Below, piece after piece: positions 43,986 to 57,876 of a stretch of DNA of 64,000 nt (its first letter is position 1; each line of letters opens with the position of its first letter). The notes under the pieces were generated by a model. That model had not been told where the DNA came from. It ran no database searches and was given only the letters and a program-made list of their open reading frames with translations. Source of the stretch: Aplidium turbinatum (taxonomy: Eukaryota; Chordata; Ascidiacea; Aplousobranchia; Polyclinidae); assembly GCA_918807975.1 (NCBI GenBank), contig OU964921.1:44294498-44358497 (forward strand), in the 5' to 3' direction. The position numbers and the translations under genes are program-made.

Positions 43986-44960
43986 CAGTACCCACAAGAG
44001 GGGGGGGACAACCGGTGCATTGCACCAGGGCCCGGTGAGTTCAAAGGGGCCCGACAAAATGTCTAAATTCACGCGATAAAAAGATTGATTTCAACGATTT
44101 TGCATAAAATATTGTTTTTATATTAGTTCCGTATGTCGAATGGGGCCCCCTTATGGGTAGCCTTGGCTATGTCCTTTTTTAAAATTACAGAATTTTCAAT
44201 TTTTTTAGTTTAGGGGGGCCCGACAAAATGTTTAAATTTGCGTGCATGTTTAAATTTGGGTGTTAAGGTCAATTTTGCATAATTTTTTTTAATATTTTAA
44301 AGTTGGTATTTCTTATATGAAGTTGGTATTTCTTAATGTCATGAACAATAGCAATGCATTCATCCTAAGTTTGCTGCCCTAGTCTCTGCAGACTTCAAGG
44401 TCAGAAATGGTATTGTATGTTAATGTAAAGCTGTAAGCACACATATGCAATGCTTAATGCTATGTCAGCCAAGTCGGATAGTATTGCAATTTGTATCTTC
44501 AAAATGGCTGATTTTACCCACTTGTTGCCATGGTTACAATCAGTTGTTGCCAGAGTTAGGAAGGGTTAGAGTTAGGAAAGGTTAGGGTTTTGATCTTTGC
44601 CCAGGACTAAAAAAAATATCGAAAACACAAGTTTTTGTTTTCAACAGCTATAAACTTTTCCTCAAATTAGAGCAGAATTCCATATCTGACAACGCTATTG
44701 AGGCTATATTTACACTATGTAGTGTTTTAGCATTTTATCTTTGTGTATAACTAGTGTGTGTCTGTGAATTTAAAGTTATATTTACAATAGTGCATTGTTT
44801 GTGAAATAATGGAGTGTTAATACTTTAACCTAATTTATCCTTTGTAAGAACGCGCACCGCAAATTTTGCTTGTGATTGGTGAGATATCACGCGACATGTC
44901 GCGCTGGGGGGCCGGCAGCAACATCTGCATCGGGGCCCGGCAGGTTTCTTGGAGGCCCTG
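43986..44960. mobile_element. Non-autonomous hAT element, 975 bp
   Basis: Perfect 8-bp repeats CTCATGTT flank it (43978-43985 and 44961-44968). The ends CAGTACCCACAAGAGG and, inverted, CAGGGCCTCCAAGAAACC are imperfect inverted repeats. Subterminal GGGCCCG-rich blocks occur on both sides. No gene. Confidence 0.75.
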
Positions 44961-45302
44961 CTCATGTTATTTTGAATCTCAAAGAGTAAGAAAAGCTAAC
45001 AGACATGCGTAACGACGGAAATATGTACGTAGCTGATACACAGGAAGGTGTTGCTTCATGGGTTCTAGATAAAAATTCGAAACAAATATCCTTGCATTGG
45101 AGAAAATACATTAGTGATTTTACTACAGTTTTCTACATCAGGGTTTCCCAAACTTTTTGGGCAATGGACCCCTATTTGTCAAAGTGTTTTTTCGCGGACC
45201 CCAATCTTATGTCGCATCAATTTTCCGCCTAACCAGCGATAAATGTTAATACAAATAAAAATAAGTAACACTGAATCATGTTTATTAATCGAAATGACAA
45301 CA

Positions 45303-47087
45303 TCAATGGGATGGATGTGATTGCTTCTTACTGCACAACTTGTCAATTCTTGGAGCAATTTGTGACAAGCAAACTCGCAATTCAGAGTCTACGATAAGTC
45401 TGGACCGGTATTTTGTCTTCATATTTGTAAGAGCTGAAAATGCTGTCTCACACATGTAGGTAGTGGCAAAAGGTAATAACATTTGGGTAGCCTTTTTGTG
45501 AGAGCAGTGGATATTCGTTCTCAACACTTAACCAGAAAGATGCAAGAGGTTTTTGATTGAAACTAATCATTAAAGTTCGGTCAGATGACAATTCAGCCAA
45601 TTCTTCTTCTTTGCGTCCTGACAGTGCAACAACAAAAGGGTTTAAAATCCAGTCAAAATTCTCATATGTCTCTTTAAAAAGTACTTCGTAAAATGTACAG
45701 AAAGCTATTCCAAATGTTGTTGAATGTCAGAGAAAATCAAATCTGTGTTTATTAAAGGTTTGTTGGCAATGTAGTCACACAGAACAGGAAACATATCCAC
45801 AACATTTTGACTGAGTAAAATGTTCGCATCTCTTCCCTGAAGTGACAAGTTCAGTTGATTGAGAAGGTTAAAAATATCTGCCAGATATGCAAGTTTCCCA
45901 AGCCAAATTTCATCGGCTACTAGTGAAGCTAAGTCCGCATTGTGCGCTCGCAAGAAAATTAAAACCTCTTCTCGCAGTTCAAACAGGCGTTCTACAATCT
46001 TTCCTCGCGACAGCCATCTAACTTCCGTATGGAGCAAAAGGCTTGAATGTTCTGAGCCTAGTTCATCGCAAAGTTTCGAAAACATTCGGGACTGCAGTGG
46101 GCGAGCTTTGGTAGAGTTGATAACTTTGACACATAAAGATAAGACTTCAGACAAAGATTTTCCTAAATGTTTCGCAACAAGCGCTTCGCGATGAATCATG
46201 CAGTGCGTTCGTATAATGTTCAGTACTTTTTCCCTGATACGAGCTATAGCCCCGGAGTGCTTGCAGGTCATTGAAGCTGCACCATCGGTACATATAGCCA
46301 CACATCGTTCCCACGACAGTTCTGATTGTGAAAAGAAATCACAAAGTACGTTGAAAACGTCTAAACCGGTTGTTCTGCATTGCATTTGATGACAAAACAT
46401 GAAATCTTCTATCATTTCGTCTCCCCATGAATATCTAACATAAACCAAGAGATGTGCTTGGCTGGCAATGTCCGTACTTTCATCCAATTGGATTGCAAAA
46501 TTAGTTTGATTCAGTCTTTCAAGCAGCTGTGCTTTTATGTCATTCGAAAGTTCATCGATTCTTCTTGAAATCGTGTTGTTCGACAATGGAATTTCTTTAA
46601 GCTTGGCTGCACATTTGCCGTCCAAAACTACTTCACACATGTCAATTGCTGCCGGAAGAATTAAATTTTCCGCAATTGTGTGAGCTTTCTTGGCTCGAGC
46701 CACCCTTAGCGCCACTAAATAAGATGCTTTCATTAATTTTTCGTTCGACACCAAAGATTGTGTAAAAGTTTCTTTTTGCTTTAAATATTCTTTCTTCTTT
46801 CTGTCAAAAAAAACCTGTGGCTTTCCAGCTAGCTCAGGATGTTGAGCCATCAAATGCCGCTTTAACTTGGCTGGTTTCATACATTCATTCGACAATGTTT
46901 TGTAGCATATTAAACACTGAGGCTTAGTAACATCTGAAGGACATTCAATAAACCCGAGCTTAAGATACTCCTCATCGTATGTTCAAACTTTTTGTCTCTT
47001 CGTCTTCCGGGATGAAACATCCTGAGATTGCTGGGCTTCACATTCCGAATCATTCGACTTATCCTTTCGCTTCAAAAATTTATCCAT
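45303..47087 (-). pseudogene. hAT transposase, ZBED5/SCAND3-like, lightly decayed
   Basis: Start MDKFLKRKDKSNDSE at 47087. A BED-type finger follows: CLICYKTLSNECMKPAKLKR then HLMAQH. The RNase H-like domain has NFAIQLDESTDIASQAHLLV (with the DEST motif), CVAICTDGAASMTCKHSG and HTEVRWLSRGKIVERLFELR. The C-terminus has MLLPFATTYMCETAFSALTN, MKTKYRSRL and CSKKQSHPSH. This domain order is that of ZBED5-type hAT proteins. It has one in-frame stop (46983-46985) before the BED finger, a stop at 45705-45707, and a frame change shortly after. Few lesions, so recently active. Confidence 0.9.
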
Positions 47088-47156
47088 AAGATTTGAACTA
47101 TAACACTAAAATTTAAAAACAGAAAAAAAATATCCGTGTCAGTCAGGATATTAGAA

Positions 47157-47362
47157 AAATCGCAGAGGTGGCACTGCAGCTGACTACCGGTAGGCTACAT
47201 GTTTGACAAATTTATTTCTGCACAAACTTTTGCAACAGGCTATCGCTTAGCCTCAATTGTTGTAGGCCTACTGACTTTGTAGACTACCGGAGAAAAAGCT
47301 GCGCAGAAATATATTTGTAAAATATGTTATCAGCTGCAGTGCCACCTTTGCCATTCTACTAA
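47157..47362. repeat. Inverted repeat inside the ZBED5-like hAT
   Basis: GAGGTGGCACTGCAGCTGA at left pairs with ATCAGCTGCAGTGCCACCTT at right. AAATTTATTTCTGC / GCAGAAATATATTT and CTACCGGTAG / GACTACCGG also occur within. The arms are about 80 bp, near the 5' end of the transposase gene. Confidence 0.6.
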
Positions 47363-50300
47363 AAGTTAACACAAATGAATTATCTGATAACTTCGATTCG
47401 TTACTATTCTATCGTCCCTTCGCTACTGCTACTCTTATACCTAAACACCGCCCCTTCGCATTGAGTTATTTCTATGTTTTATCTATTATTTTTATTTTAT
47501 TTTGAATTATTAAGCTAGGCCTAAGGCCAATTCGAACAAAAATTGAAACTTCAGAACTTCATAACCTTACCACGGCCACCTATGGGGTTATCTATTTTAA
47601 TGCTCGGACTGCATAGACCTACAGGTAGCTAACCGAAAAACAGTTTAGCCTTGTAGCTATATAGCAAACATTCCCGACTGCTATACACCGTACGTTTAAT
47701 TGTTGCATCATAGACGCCGCATGCAATTTTTAAGGTAGAGCAATTACCAAGACGTACTAATTCATTTCAAATATTTAAGATTGACACGGCCTAACATTCA
47801 TTAAATAATTCATTTTAGTTACAAATCACGGCGGCATTCATCTGCGACAATGGAAGTACGGTACCGTACAATGTCAAGCCTGTTTTCGCCATTTTGTCAT
47901 ATCGTCAGGGACCCCCTGTGCAGTCTTTGCGGACCCCCAGGGGTCCGCGGACCCCACTTTGGGAAACCCTGTTCTACATCATACCAATGTAAAATTGGAT
48001 TTTCCGTTTTGACGAACATCAAAACAGAAAAATTAAAAGGCTACAAGAAAGAAATGAGAGTATAGCTTCATTGAATGTGCACCCAGATATAGGCTAAATG
48101 GGATTTTAACGACAACTAAGAACAAATTTCACACTGTCTTTAAAATAATTAAACTATAGCCTACTTTGCTTTCTTTTCAAAATGCCGTTTCAGAGTGGCA
48201 TTCATTCTCCAAGTAAAACTGCTGTGTTACTTTATTTACGTTGATTTCTGATGTTGTTATTGTTAACTTATTAAGTGCGCATGAAGACAGTCGTCCGAGA
48301 CAGTCGTCCAAGACAGTCGTTCTTGCTGTGCGTAAGACGACAATTGTCGTTTTCGTGATCGCAGCTATTCATGGCACTTTTAATTTCGCTTTCTTCTATT
48401 CGCTTTATCTGGAAGGCCCAATTATGATGTGTGAAGAAACATAGATGCATTGTTTACACTACAATAACGATTGCAGTCTGACGGAAATCATTAACCCTTT
48501 GCTTTTCAACCTTTTTTTTAAAGTTAACTGCTCAAGGGGGGGGGGGGGGAGGTTTTTGGATCAAATTCAATCAGCTGTTACGTGTTATCCGCTGGTGCTA
48601 CTTCAACAGAAATTGCACTGGTGTGAAAAAAAATCATTTGTCTATAAGTTTGAAAAGTCATTATTGTAAAATTTTATATGTTAAACTTGATATTTCAATT
48701 TTTGCAAAGGTACCCAAAAACGACAATTTTGATTTATCTTGCCGCCGTATAATTACTGTGCTAATCCGATTTCATGCAAAGTTCTGAATAACAAAGAGCT
48801 CGATCAACCACACGAAGTGTGTGTGCGGTGTGCCGAATCATTGCATTGATAAAGATTTACGATTTGCGAGCAAATCTTATTGTAGGGCTACTCATTGATT
48901 CTAAAATAGTTACAATCAGAGTAATATTGTTACACGAATTTGAAAAAGAAAAAAACTGCGTTTGTTGTTTTACATTTTTGTCCTAAACTAATGCTTTCCA
49001 AAACTCATGGCTAGCTTCTAGTTTTATGGAACCAAACTTCTCATAAGTAACTTAGCCTGCTTGAATAGCTGTTTACATCTTCGTTTGTGTATTTTAGGTC
49101 TACAATTGAGTTTGTAATATGAATATTTTTAGTAGAGAGAAGACAATTGAACAAATTGTTGAAATTATCTGAAATTTCTAAGTTCAAGTTAGGTGCTTTT
49201 GAAATTGTGGATTTGTGTCAAGTCGCATCACAAATATCATGCAGGCTACATCATAAGTCATTTCGCTTACGGGTGTTTATAAACATGACTCATTAATTAC
49301 ATCCCCTAAAAATAACTTAAAGCATTTACATCAACAAACCTAAGTTCGAAGCTAAACTTTTTATTGAAGATTGTGTCAATCAATTTGAAAATACATTTTT
49401 AGTCCGCCAGCGTCGAAACAATGCAACAGCGAATTGAGGAGCATGCGTAAACAAAGGTAATGTGGAATAACCCACAGTCAGCAAATCTACATAAATTTAA
49501 CGTTTACAAATGTTGAATCAATGTAAAAAAACTGGATTGCTGACTGGATCCTTATCCTTATTGTTTGAAGCACAAAAAATACGCGTAAACCCGACATCAG
49601 CAAAACAGCGATTCTGTTTTTGGCCAAAGAAAAAATTAACTTTTGACTAAAGATAAAAATGATTATAACGAAGCTTCAAAGTTTGTCGTAAAAAGTATTG
49701 CAGAGATACAATAAACATAATCATTTTGTGCCAGATTGTGAAAAGACTTCCTAGATTCTTTCCAAACATTTGCATGATTGCAAATTATTTTCTATAACTT
49801 TATATTGCCAAAAAATGGCTTCTTTGTTGAAACAACGTGGCTACAATTCTATAAAAATTCTTAGGCCTACTACATTGAAGTAATGAAATGTTTTTTTGTG
49901 ATTTTGCTCATGACGTTTTACAACATCCGAGAAGTAAAAAATAATAATGATGAATTATTTTACAAAACCGTGGTTTGCAAACGCTTCACAAAAAATTGTT
50001 GTGGAAAATTTACAATTAGACATAAAACGTTTGTAAAAGAAAATTGTCGGTTTACGTATTTATAATGTTTATTGCGCTGTTATCGAATTATAAACTGCCT
50101 GTATTGTCTACATTTGTGATTGCTGGCCAGCTTAGAGTAGCATGCAAACTACGCGTTTATGGTATTTGCATAGTGTTATGATTCTCGAAAATATCCAACG
50201 AAGTTTTTACTTTGCATCATTTCAAGTAGTGTCTTCTCGTAAACTGTTACACAAACCGCCCAGAACCAGGTTGATTATGTATCTTACAGCCGTTGAGTGA

Positions 50301-50671
50301 CCGTTATTGTATGTGCGGAATTATTAGATGTCTGACTAACTTCATGCCAAAGTCAAGCAAATTCTGCTTTCGGGATCCTTGCCGTTATTTACGGTATTTT
50401 TTGTTGATAAGTTTAGGCAGCATTTTTCCAAGATAAATGAAGACATCGGAATTGTTCGTCACTTAGATTTAGTTTTCTCAGCATTATTTAGGCTGTTCAT
50501 TCTTTGATCCACTAGTTTGTCCCACTTTTGGTATAATCGGATCGTTTATAAATGGCGGGTCTTCACAATAGCTGGCCTCTTATACATTGGTGCAACGTAG
50601 CCTATTCAGATGTTGAATCTATGATCAAGAAAGCTGATTTGATGTGTGTCTTATGTGACGCCTAGCTTTAT

Positions 50672-50713
50672 GCCTCGTTTACATTACAAAATACTTTGTA
50701 ATGTAGACGAGGC
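50672..50713. repeat. Hairpin, copy 2
   Basis: GCCTCGTTTACATTAC and GTAATGTAGACGAGGC; the partner of 6236-6277. Confidence 0.6.
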
Positions 50714-50997
50714 ATTATCATCTTTATTTTACGCTCTTTGGAACAACACACAGTGCACTGTGAAACAAAAATGCAGGACATAACAACAAGTAGGCGGCAT
50801 AAAGCAGGGAAGGGCAGGCCCGTAGCCAGGAGGGGTTCCCGGGGTTCCCCGGAACCCCCCCTTGAGCCGAAAAGGTCCACATTTTGAAAAAGGTGTAGTG
50901 TACATAGGATCATCTACCTAAGATAAATAGAAGATTGTACAATAGTAAAGTATTAAACTTTGATCATTGCTGCGTCATAATGCCTTGTGTTGCAATG

Positions 50998-51279
50998 TCA
51001 ATGGTGTCCATCACCAGTTTGTGAATAGTCGCAAACATTCGGTTGTCTGTCGCCTGTCATTGTGGTGCGAAGCAATCTTTTTACTCGCCTCATGGCGCTA
51101 AAACTGCGTTCAGCATTGACCGAGATGAGCACGATTGTTCGATAAATGCACAAAAGTTTGTGTATTTCCGAATGATATATCTTTGCTGCTTGTTTAGAAC
51201 AAGGGTCCGTAAATACTTGTTGGCGCGACCCAAAAAACAATCGTTCGAAATCTTCGCAGCCCAAACGTTTCAGAAGCAT
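50998..51279 (-). pseudogene. hAT transposase C-terminal dimerisation segment
   Basis: Encodes HKLLCIYRTIVLISVNAERS then FSAMRRVKRLLRTTMTGDR. This matches the hAT C-terminal S(A)ERSFSALRRIK.YLRSTM block. The rest of the transposase was not found in the remaining hAT sequence, so the copy is internally deleted. Confidence 0.85.
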
Positions 51280-52241
51280 ATAATTTTGCGCAAAATACTT
51301 TGCAATTTAATATCAATTTCAATACGGTCGTACCCGGTTATTAAGCTCACATGGGGACCAGACAATTTTGGACTTATTGAGAGTGGAGAATTTTCTACCA
51401 CTCCTATACTTTCAGTAATTCAGGAATGGACCAAATTGGGCTTAAGCGAGTAGACCTATTAACCGTGGGCTTCGTCGTCGTCGTGTAAGCCTCTGGGGCC
51501 GAGGGTCTATCCTTTTACCACCCCAAATTCACGATGTTCCCGGACTACACTGGAAGGCTACTAGAGAGCAGCCAGCCTTTGGTTTCATCATCCATGACAC
51601 GCAGACCTTCCACTCCGTTGGGTGGCTTGAAGATAGGCAGTCATTGATGATGTGGTCTGCCACCACATTCACAGAAAGCGGCCATTTACCATTGGTGCAT
51701 GGTTGAGTGGAAAAGCCCGACGCCCGCACGAAGACTGTTGAGGCGCACCCATGCCTGTCTTTGTAATGTCAGGCCTATGGAGCACGTGTCGGTGTAGGAA
51801 ATGATCGAATGGATTCTGGTGGTACTTGACTTCCGTTCAGAATTCGATTTATGGTCCGCCCAATTAGGCTAAGTAGCCGTAGAGATGTTTTGGTCATCAG
51901 CTTCGTTGATCAGAAGTTGAGCAGTTGGCACAATTGGGTGTCTTGATTTCAGTCGACTGGGGTGCTCGTTTCGGGGAGCAGAGATCTTGTGGTGGAGAAG
52001 ATGGTTATAGGCTCCAGTGCCCGTCGGCCGAGAGACACAGTGGCTTCTTTGCGATGAAGCTCAGCAGGCTGGATGCCAGCGAGAATGGGGAGATTGTTCA
52101 ATGGTGTGTGGCGCAGGCATCCAGTCACTGTGCGTAGGGCGCTGTTTATGGCAATGTCGATGTTGTGGTAGTGAGCACTGCAGCACCAAACAGGTTTACA
52201 GTAGGCTATTCTGCTGAAGAGTAGACAAGGGCTAAGGCTGC

Positions 52242-53388
52242 TGTTAGATTTTCAACAGGTCCTTGAAAGGCCTGCCTTTCGTTTTACCGCATTACTCCCG
52301 TTAATTTGTGTATTCGCCACCTAGCGTCGTTTCCCCTTCATTGTTATGTTATCGCTCTTTGCAAATGGCAACACTCACCACGAGATTGTCTATGGAACTT
52401 TCGAGACGTTTTCGTTTTTGCTGCTAGTTTGCCAGCTAGCCGAACTTGTTAGTTACTGTAGTTTGTGACTGAAAGTTGATTGATTGATGTTTATGCTTTG
52501 TTAGCTGCTTCTCTGTTATGTATTTTTACAGAACTTAAGTTTGATAACTGCTATGGTAATACTTATTTGCGTGTAGGCTGAATTCCATATTTGCAGCTTG
52601 CTATCTCTCAAAGTTCAACTTACTGGTGAGCGTACTTGTGATGTAATAATGTTTTGTATAACTGAATGTTGACTGTCTACCGTAAACAAACGTAACGTAT
52701 CTCTGATGTGCGTAAATTGTTGTTAGGCTAATACTTCAAACTTAAATATTGCAGAGTCAATCACTATAGAATCCTTCGCGTACAAGTGCATCATTTGGCA
52801 TTACTGATCCGGTCATACTACCGGTATGTTTGTTATTCTGAATTGTATGATCAATTGATTTGTGTCGTGAATTGTGGATTCATGTTTACTACTGAATTAT
52901 TGACCAATAATTTGTCAGCCTAATGGAAATTAATTCTCGTAAACCGATCTTAACTAGGCCAAGTGAATTGCCACGTTTCTTTGTTTTTTAATGATTATTG
53001 ACCTAGCGTTATGGTTGTACGGTACGGTAGCCTACGTAATAATTGTGTAAGGTAACATCGCGAATTTATTTATTCAGTGCGTCATTGGCCAACCTGTGGA
53101 ACTTGTGTACCGTACAGTGGATTGAGAACTGTTTGTCAACAAATTTGGTACGTTTATCAGTTCGACTGTTGTGCTTGCTGAATTGTGACTAGTGTCTTAT
53201 GTTGTGTTATTTCTTGACAGAAAAACCGTATAAACTTCATTGCTGCGAAGCAGTCATTGGAAACCGAGTGATTTCTTCAAGTTGGCGTGCTTTAACAGTT
53301 GCTCAATCCTGCCGGGTGGATTAGGAAAATCGTGACGTCACCGGCGCAATTAACTACCGCACCTGTTGTGTTCGCGTCGCACACAACA
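52242..53388 (+). repeat. BEL/Pao 5' LTR
   Basis: 1147 bp, beginning TGTTAGATTTTCAACAGG and ending CGCACACAACA; a direct repeat of 57877-59023. Confidence 0.95.
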
Positions 53389-53553
53389 TCGTTTTTCAAA
53401 TTTGGCATCAAAGCTTGACCATCTTTGAACTGAAGCTGATTTCGTCAATTGAACCAAACTGCTGATCTTCACCAACCTGACGATCAAATTTGCGTTTACT
53501 TACCTAGTTCCCATCAGTGTTACGTGACATCTCTCATTTGCTGAAGTTAGCTT

Positions 53554-56500
53554 ATGCTGTTACGAAGCGGATTTGCATACACAGCTATGGATTCCAAAGC
53601 CGAAGCTATTCAACAAGCAGCTGATACTTTGAGAGACAGCTACAAGCGTGGTGAACAACTGATGAGCAAACGTGAAAACCTCACAGAAGTGCAGACTATC
53701 CTGTTAGAAATTGACAAAAATTATGCCTCTTTAATGGCGCTTTGTGTCGATGTCCCTGAGAATGAACAAATTCCAGGAGGCCTTTCAACTAAACGAGATT
53801 ACATTCAAGGTAAAGAAGAATTTGCTGATAGAGTCAAACAGTGGTTCTCGGAATGCGAGAGGACAGACACTAAAACTCCTCCACTACGCTCACATCACTC
53901 GTCCTTGCGTACTCATTCCCATCGCTCCAAATCCGGAAGCATTCGGTCATCGAGTACAATGTATAGTTTGCGTCAACGTGAAGCACATGCCAAATTGGAA
54001 CTAGCTCGTTTGACAAAAGAACAGAATGATGCCAGGCGACGAGAGGAAGAAGAACTAGTTCGCATGGAACAAGAGAAAGCTCGCTTTGAACGTGAGAGAG
54101 CCGAAGCTGAAGACCTGCGTCAAATTAAAGCTGCTGAAACTGAAGCCGCACTCTGGCAAGATGATTCTTCTTCGGTTATCAATATTGGATCAATGACACC
54201 CGTACGATTGCCACAGCAAACCTTCACTCACAAAGACACACACCTGGAACCTCTGCGTCACGGTGATGAGCGGCACAAACAAGAACCAACTGCAACATCT
54301 GCAGGAATGCCAGACCAAAAGGTAAATTACCCTTGTTATTATACTAGCCGACAACCTGATCTTTCAGAACGACTTCTACCTAAACCAGATGTTAAGAAAT
54401 TCTTTGGTGACCCACTCGATTTCTGGGCTTTCTGGCACCGTTTTAAGTCCCATATTTCTGATTGGTTGACACCCGACAGGAAGATGTCTTACCTCATGCA
54501 GCACTGCTGTGATGCAGTCTGTGAACAAATAAGGCACCTTGCCGATAGCAGCGAAGGTCACAACTGCTATGATGAAGCGTGGGAAGAATTGAAACGGAGG
54601 TATGGCCAACCACACGTTATTGCGCATGCTTGCGAGGAACGCTTGAGAGCTGTTACCAGAATTTCTCACCACGAACCCGAACAATTGGAGAAGTTGTCCG
54701 TCCTGTTGAAAAGATGTTGTTCATCATTGAGCTCAAACACCGAAGCTTCGAACTTGGATACCGTGCAGTTTATCACCTGCCTTGCAAATAAGCTGCCAGC
54801 GTCTCTGAAAGAAAAGTGGGTAATTGAAGCTCTGAAAATCAATGATGACACTGGAAAAGTGGCTGGATTCCAACATTTTGCTGACTTCATAACGAACGAA
54901 TCTAGGATTGCCAATTCAATCTATGGCGTGAAACTCTTTTCATCAAATGTCGACAAACTTAACAAGCCTGACACCAAAGGGAAACAAAAGGCTTCACTGT
55001 TTAACGTAGTGACAAAACCTACTGAAAGATCTGGACAGCTCCGAATTGGCAACAAGCGACTCATACAATGTATCCTGTGCGATAATACACATTATTTGCA
55101 ACACTGCAAAGAGTTCAAAGCCCAATCCGTCACTGAACGGGAGCAATTTGTAAGGAAGAACAAACTGTGCTTAAACTGTCTTGGACCAGATCACATACGT
55201 GCCGACTGCAGAAGCCGAGGTAAATGCACTGAATGCGGAAGCTCATCACATCATTCTCTGTTACATCGGTATCTGGTCACAACTGGAGAACACGTCCAGA
55301 GACGACACCCTAACCCCATTGCTAATAGAAATGATAGCCAGCCAGATGATTCCGGAAGAAGACCATCAGCAAGGAACACAAATGAAGTTGTAGAAACCTT
55401 CCATTCCAGAACAAGCAACTCGGCAACTTACTTGGACATCGTTCCCGTACGTGTGACAGGAGAAGGAAAGGTAATACATACTTATGCTCTCCTAGATTCT
55501 GGTTCAAACCGCACCTTTTGTGAACAAAAACTTGTAGAGATGCTTGAACTGAAACCTGAGCCATCTGGTGACTTCCAGGTGCAAACACTGTCTTCGAGTG
55601 GACCATATTCCTTCAGTTCTTCAACTGTAGCGTTGAAAGTTCTACCAGTAGTTGGCGGCGAAGTGCAAGAACTGACAGATGTGAACGTCGTTGACAAGAT
55701 ACCTACCAAGCCAACTCCAGCGCCTTCTCCGGAGTATCTGCAAACGCACAAGCACCTCCAAGGCATTGACTTGAAGCAACTGGACCATGGTACAGTTACA
55801 CTGTTGATCGGAAATGATCATGCTGTCTCCCACCGATGCATTGAAAGCCGCTTTGCACCTAACCCGAAGCAAGGACCTGATGCAGTCAGGACGCCCTTAG
55901 GCTGGTTGCTTAGAGGTACTCGACCAAAGGAGACAGGCTTAGATAATTTCGATGCTGAATCCGACATTTCAAATTTTCTTGTCCGTGACACGAAGCAGAA
56001 CCCTGCTGACCAAGCATCAAGGGGCATGACGGCCAAAGCCTTGATGCATTCTGGGATGTGGCTCAATGGCCCAGATTTTCTGAGGAAACCCCCAGAAGAA
56101 TGGCCCAACCAAACCGCTCAGCAACCACAATCTGAAGATATCTTTGCTGCTTACAAACCAAAGAGGAAAATCGAAACCTTTACTGCTTCTACGACTGAAA
56201 GCCAAGGAACCAACAGGTTAATCTCCTACTTCTCATCTCTGCGCCGACTGAAACTATCAGTAGCCTGGTTCCTAAGATTCAAATCATACTTACTGATGCG
56301 CATGAAGAACGAAACCCAGATTACACTGAAAGGACCAATCAGTGTGCCAGAACTTGATGAGGCAGAAATCGAGTTAATCAAATACGAGCAGCGTCAGAGT
56401 TTTCCTGCCTGGATCAAATCTCTATCCAAAGGAGAACATCCAAACATGCCCAAAGCTAAGAGGATCCCACTCGAAAAACTCAGCCCTGTCCTAATGAAAG

Positions 56501-57795
56501 ATGTCCTACGTGTTGGCGGAAGAATCGACAGAGCCGACTTACCGTTCGAAACGCGACATCCTGCTATCATAGCTCCAGAGCGCCACTTAACGGACTTGAT
56601 AATTGAACATTGTCATACTAACGAATCGAAGCACATGGGTGAAAGCCATACACTGAACAATATTAACCGAAAATACTGGATAGTTAATGCCAAAGTTGCG
56701 GTTAAAAGGGTACTTGCAAGATGCCTGCCTTGCCGACGAAGGACCGCAAAACCTAGACAACAGCTCATGGCAGAACTGCCAGAAGCAAGGTTACAAATGT
56801 CACAGCCACCATTCTCACAGACTGGCGTTGACTTTTTTGGGCCGCTAAATGTCCGAAACAGACGAAGTGACATTAAGAGATACGGCTGCCTTTTCACATG
56901 TCTCACAACTAGAGCCATTCACTTGGAAGTGGCACCAGACCTGACAACTGGCGCATTCATAAATGCCCTACGGCGTTTCATAGCTCGCAGAGGCCCCATC
57001 AAGAAAATCTTCTCTGACAATGGAACCAACTTTGTGGGTTGTGAAAGAATCTTGAAGCAAGCCATCGATGAGTGGAATCAGAACCAGATCCACCAGAGCC
57101 TTCGACAACAAGGTGTAGAATGGTCATTCAACCCCCCAACAGCCAGCCATATGGGTGGAGCCTGGGAGAGAATGATTCGCACAGTACGTCAAATTCTTAT
57201 GAACATCTTACCAAAACAACCACTCGATGATGACACATTGCACACGTTACTTCTTGAAGTGGAAGACATCGTCAATTCAAGACCACTCACTGATGTGAAG
57301 CTGGAAGTTGATGGCGACTTACCTCTTACACCTAACCACTTGTTGAAGTTGAATTCTTCAGCGAATTTACCGCCAATGTTAAGCTGCGACAGAGATGGCT
57401 ACCGACCACGTGATCGATACCGCCATGTGCAGTTTCTGGCAGACACCTTTTGGAAGCAGTGGGTTAAGGAATACCCACGATCTGTGATGTCAAGAGCAAA
57501 ATGGCTTCACAGAAAGGAGAATATCCGAAGAGGAGACATCGTCCTTTTGATTGATGACTCTGCTCCCAGACAACGATGGCCACTAGGCAGAGTAATTGAA
57601 ACATTTCCTGATCGTCACGGCGTTGTTCGTTCCGTAGAAGTGAAGACTGCAACCGGATCTCTGAAGAGACCAATATCCAAGCTTTGTGTAATTGTCCAAA
57701 GGGAAGAAGATGATCCAGATGAAGATGAGACACCAATAGATACCGTTGAGATTTTGCTGGAAGATCAGAGCGATGAGGAAGAGACTAAAGACTGA
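53554..57795 (+). pseudogene. BEL/Pao gag-pol type open frame (fossil element)
   Basis: A 1413-residue open frame. The N-terminus is a coiled-coil-rich gag (residues about 130-210, many E/R/K), followed by the DUF1759-like block FFGDPLDFWAFWHRFKSHI. Zinc knuckles CLNCLGPDHIRADC and CTECGSSSHHSLLH follow, then a retropepsin-like block YALLDSGSNRTFCEQKLVEM. Downstream are the integrase parts: HCHTNESKHMGESHTLNNIN, CLPCRR, GVDFFGPLNV, IFSDNGTNFVGCERIL and TASHMGGAWERMIRTVRQIL, then the C-terminal DUF5641-like domain (FWKQWVKEYPRSV). The order is that of BEL/Pao polyproteins. The element is broken internally, so no full replication cycle is expected from it alone. Confidence 0.88.
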
Positions 57796-57876
57796 ACTGT
57801 TACATGACAATAGACTGTTGAAAAACTTTTATTCATGAAAAGAATGACCCAGTTTGGCCCTTCTTTGGCCCGGGAG

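Larger units (their letters stand above)
45139..47971 (-). mobile_element. hAT element with ZBED5/SCAND3-like transposase
   Basis: Ends CAGGGTTTCCCAAA and TTTGGGAAACCCTG, flanked by perfect 8-bp repeats TTCTACAT (45131-45138 and 47972-47979). Subterminal GGACCCC blocks at both ends. It encodes a nearly full-length transposase on the minus strand. Confidence 0.95.
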
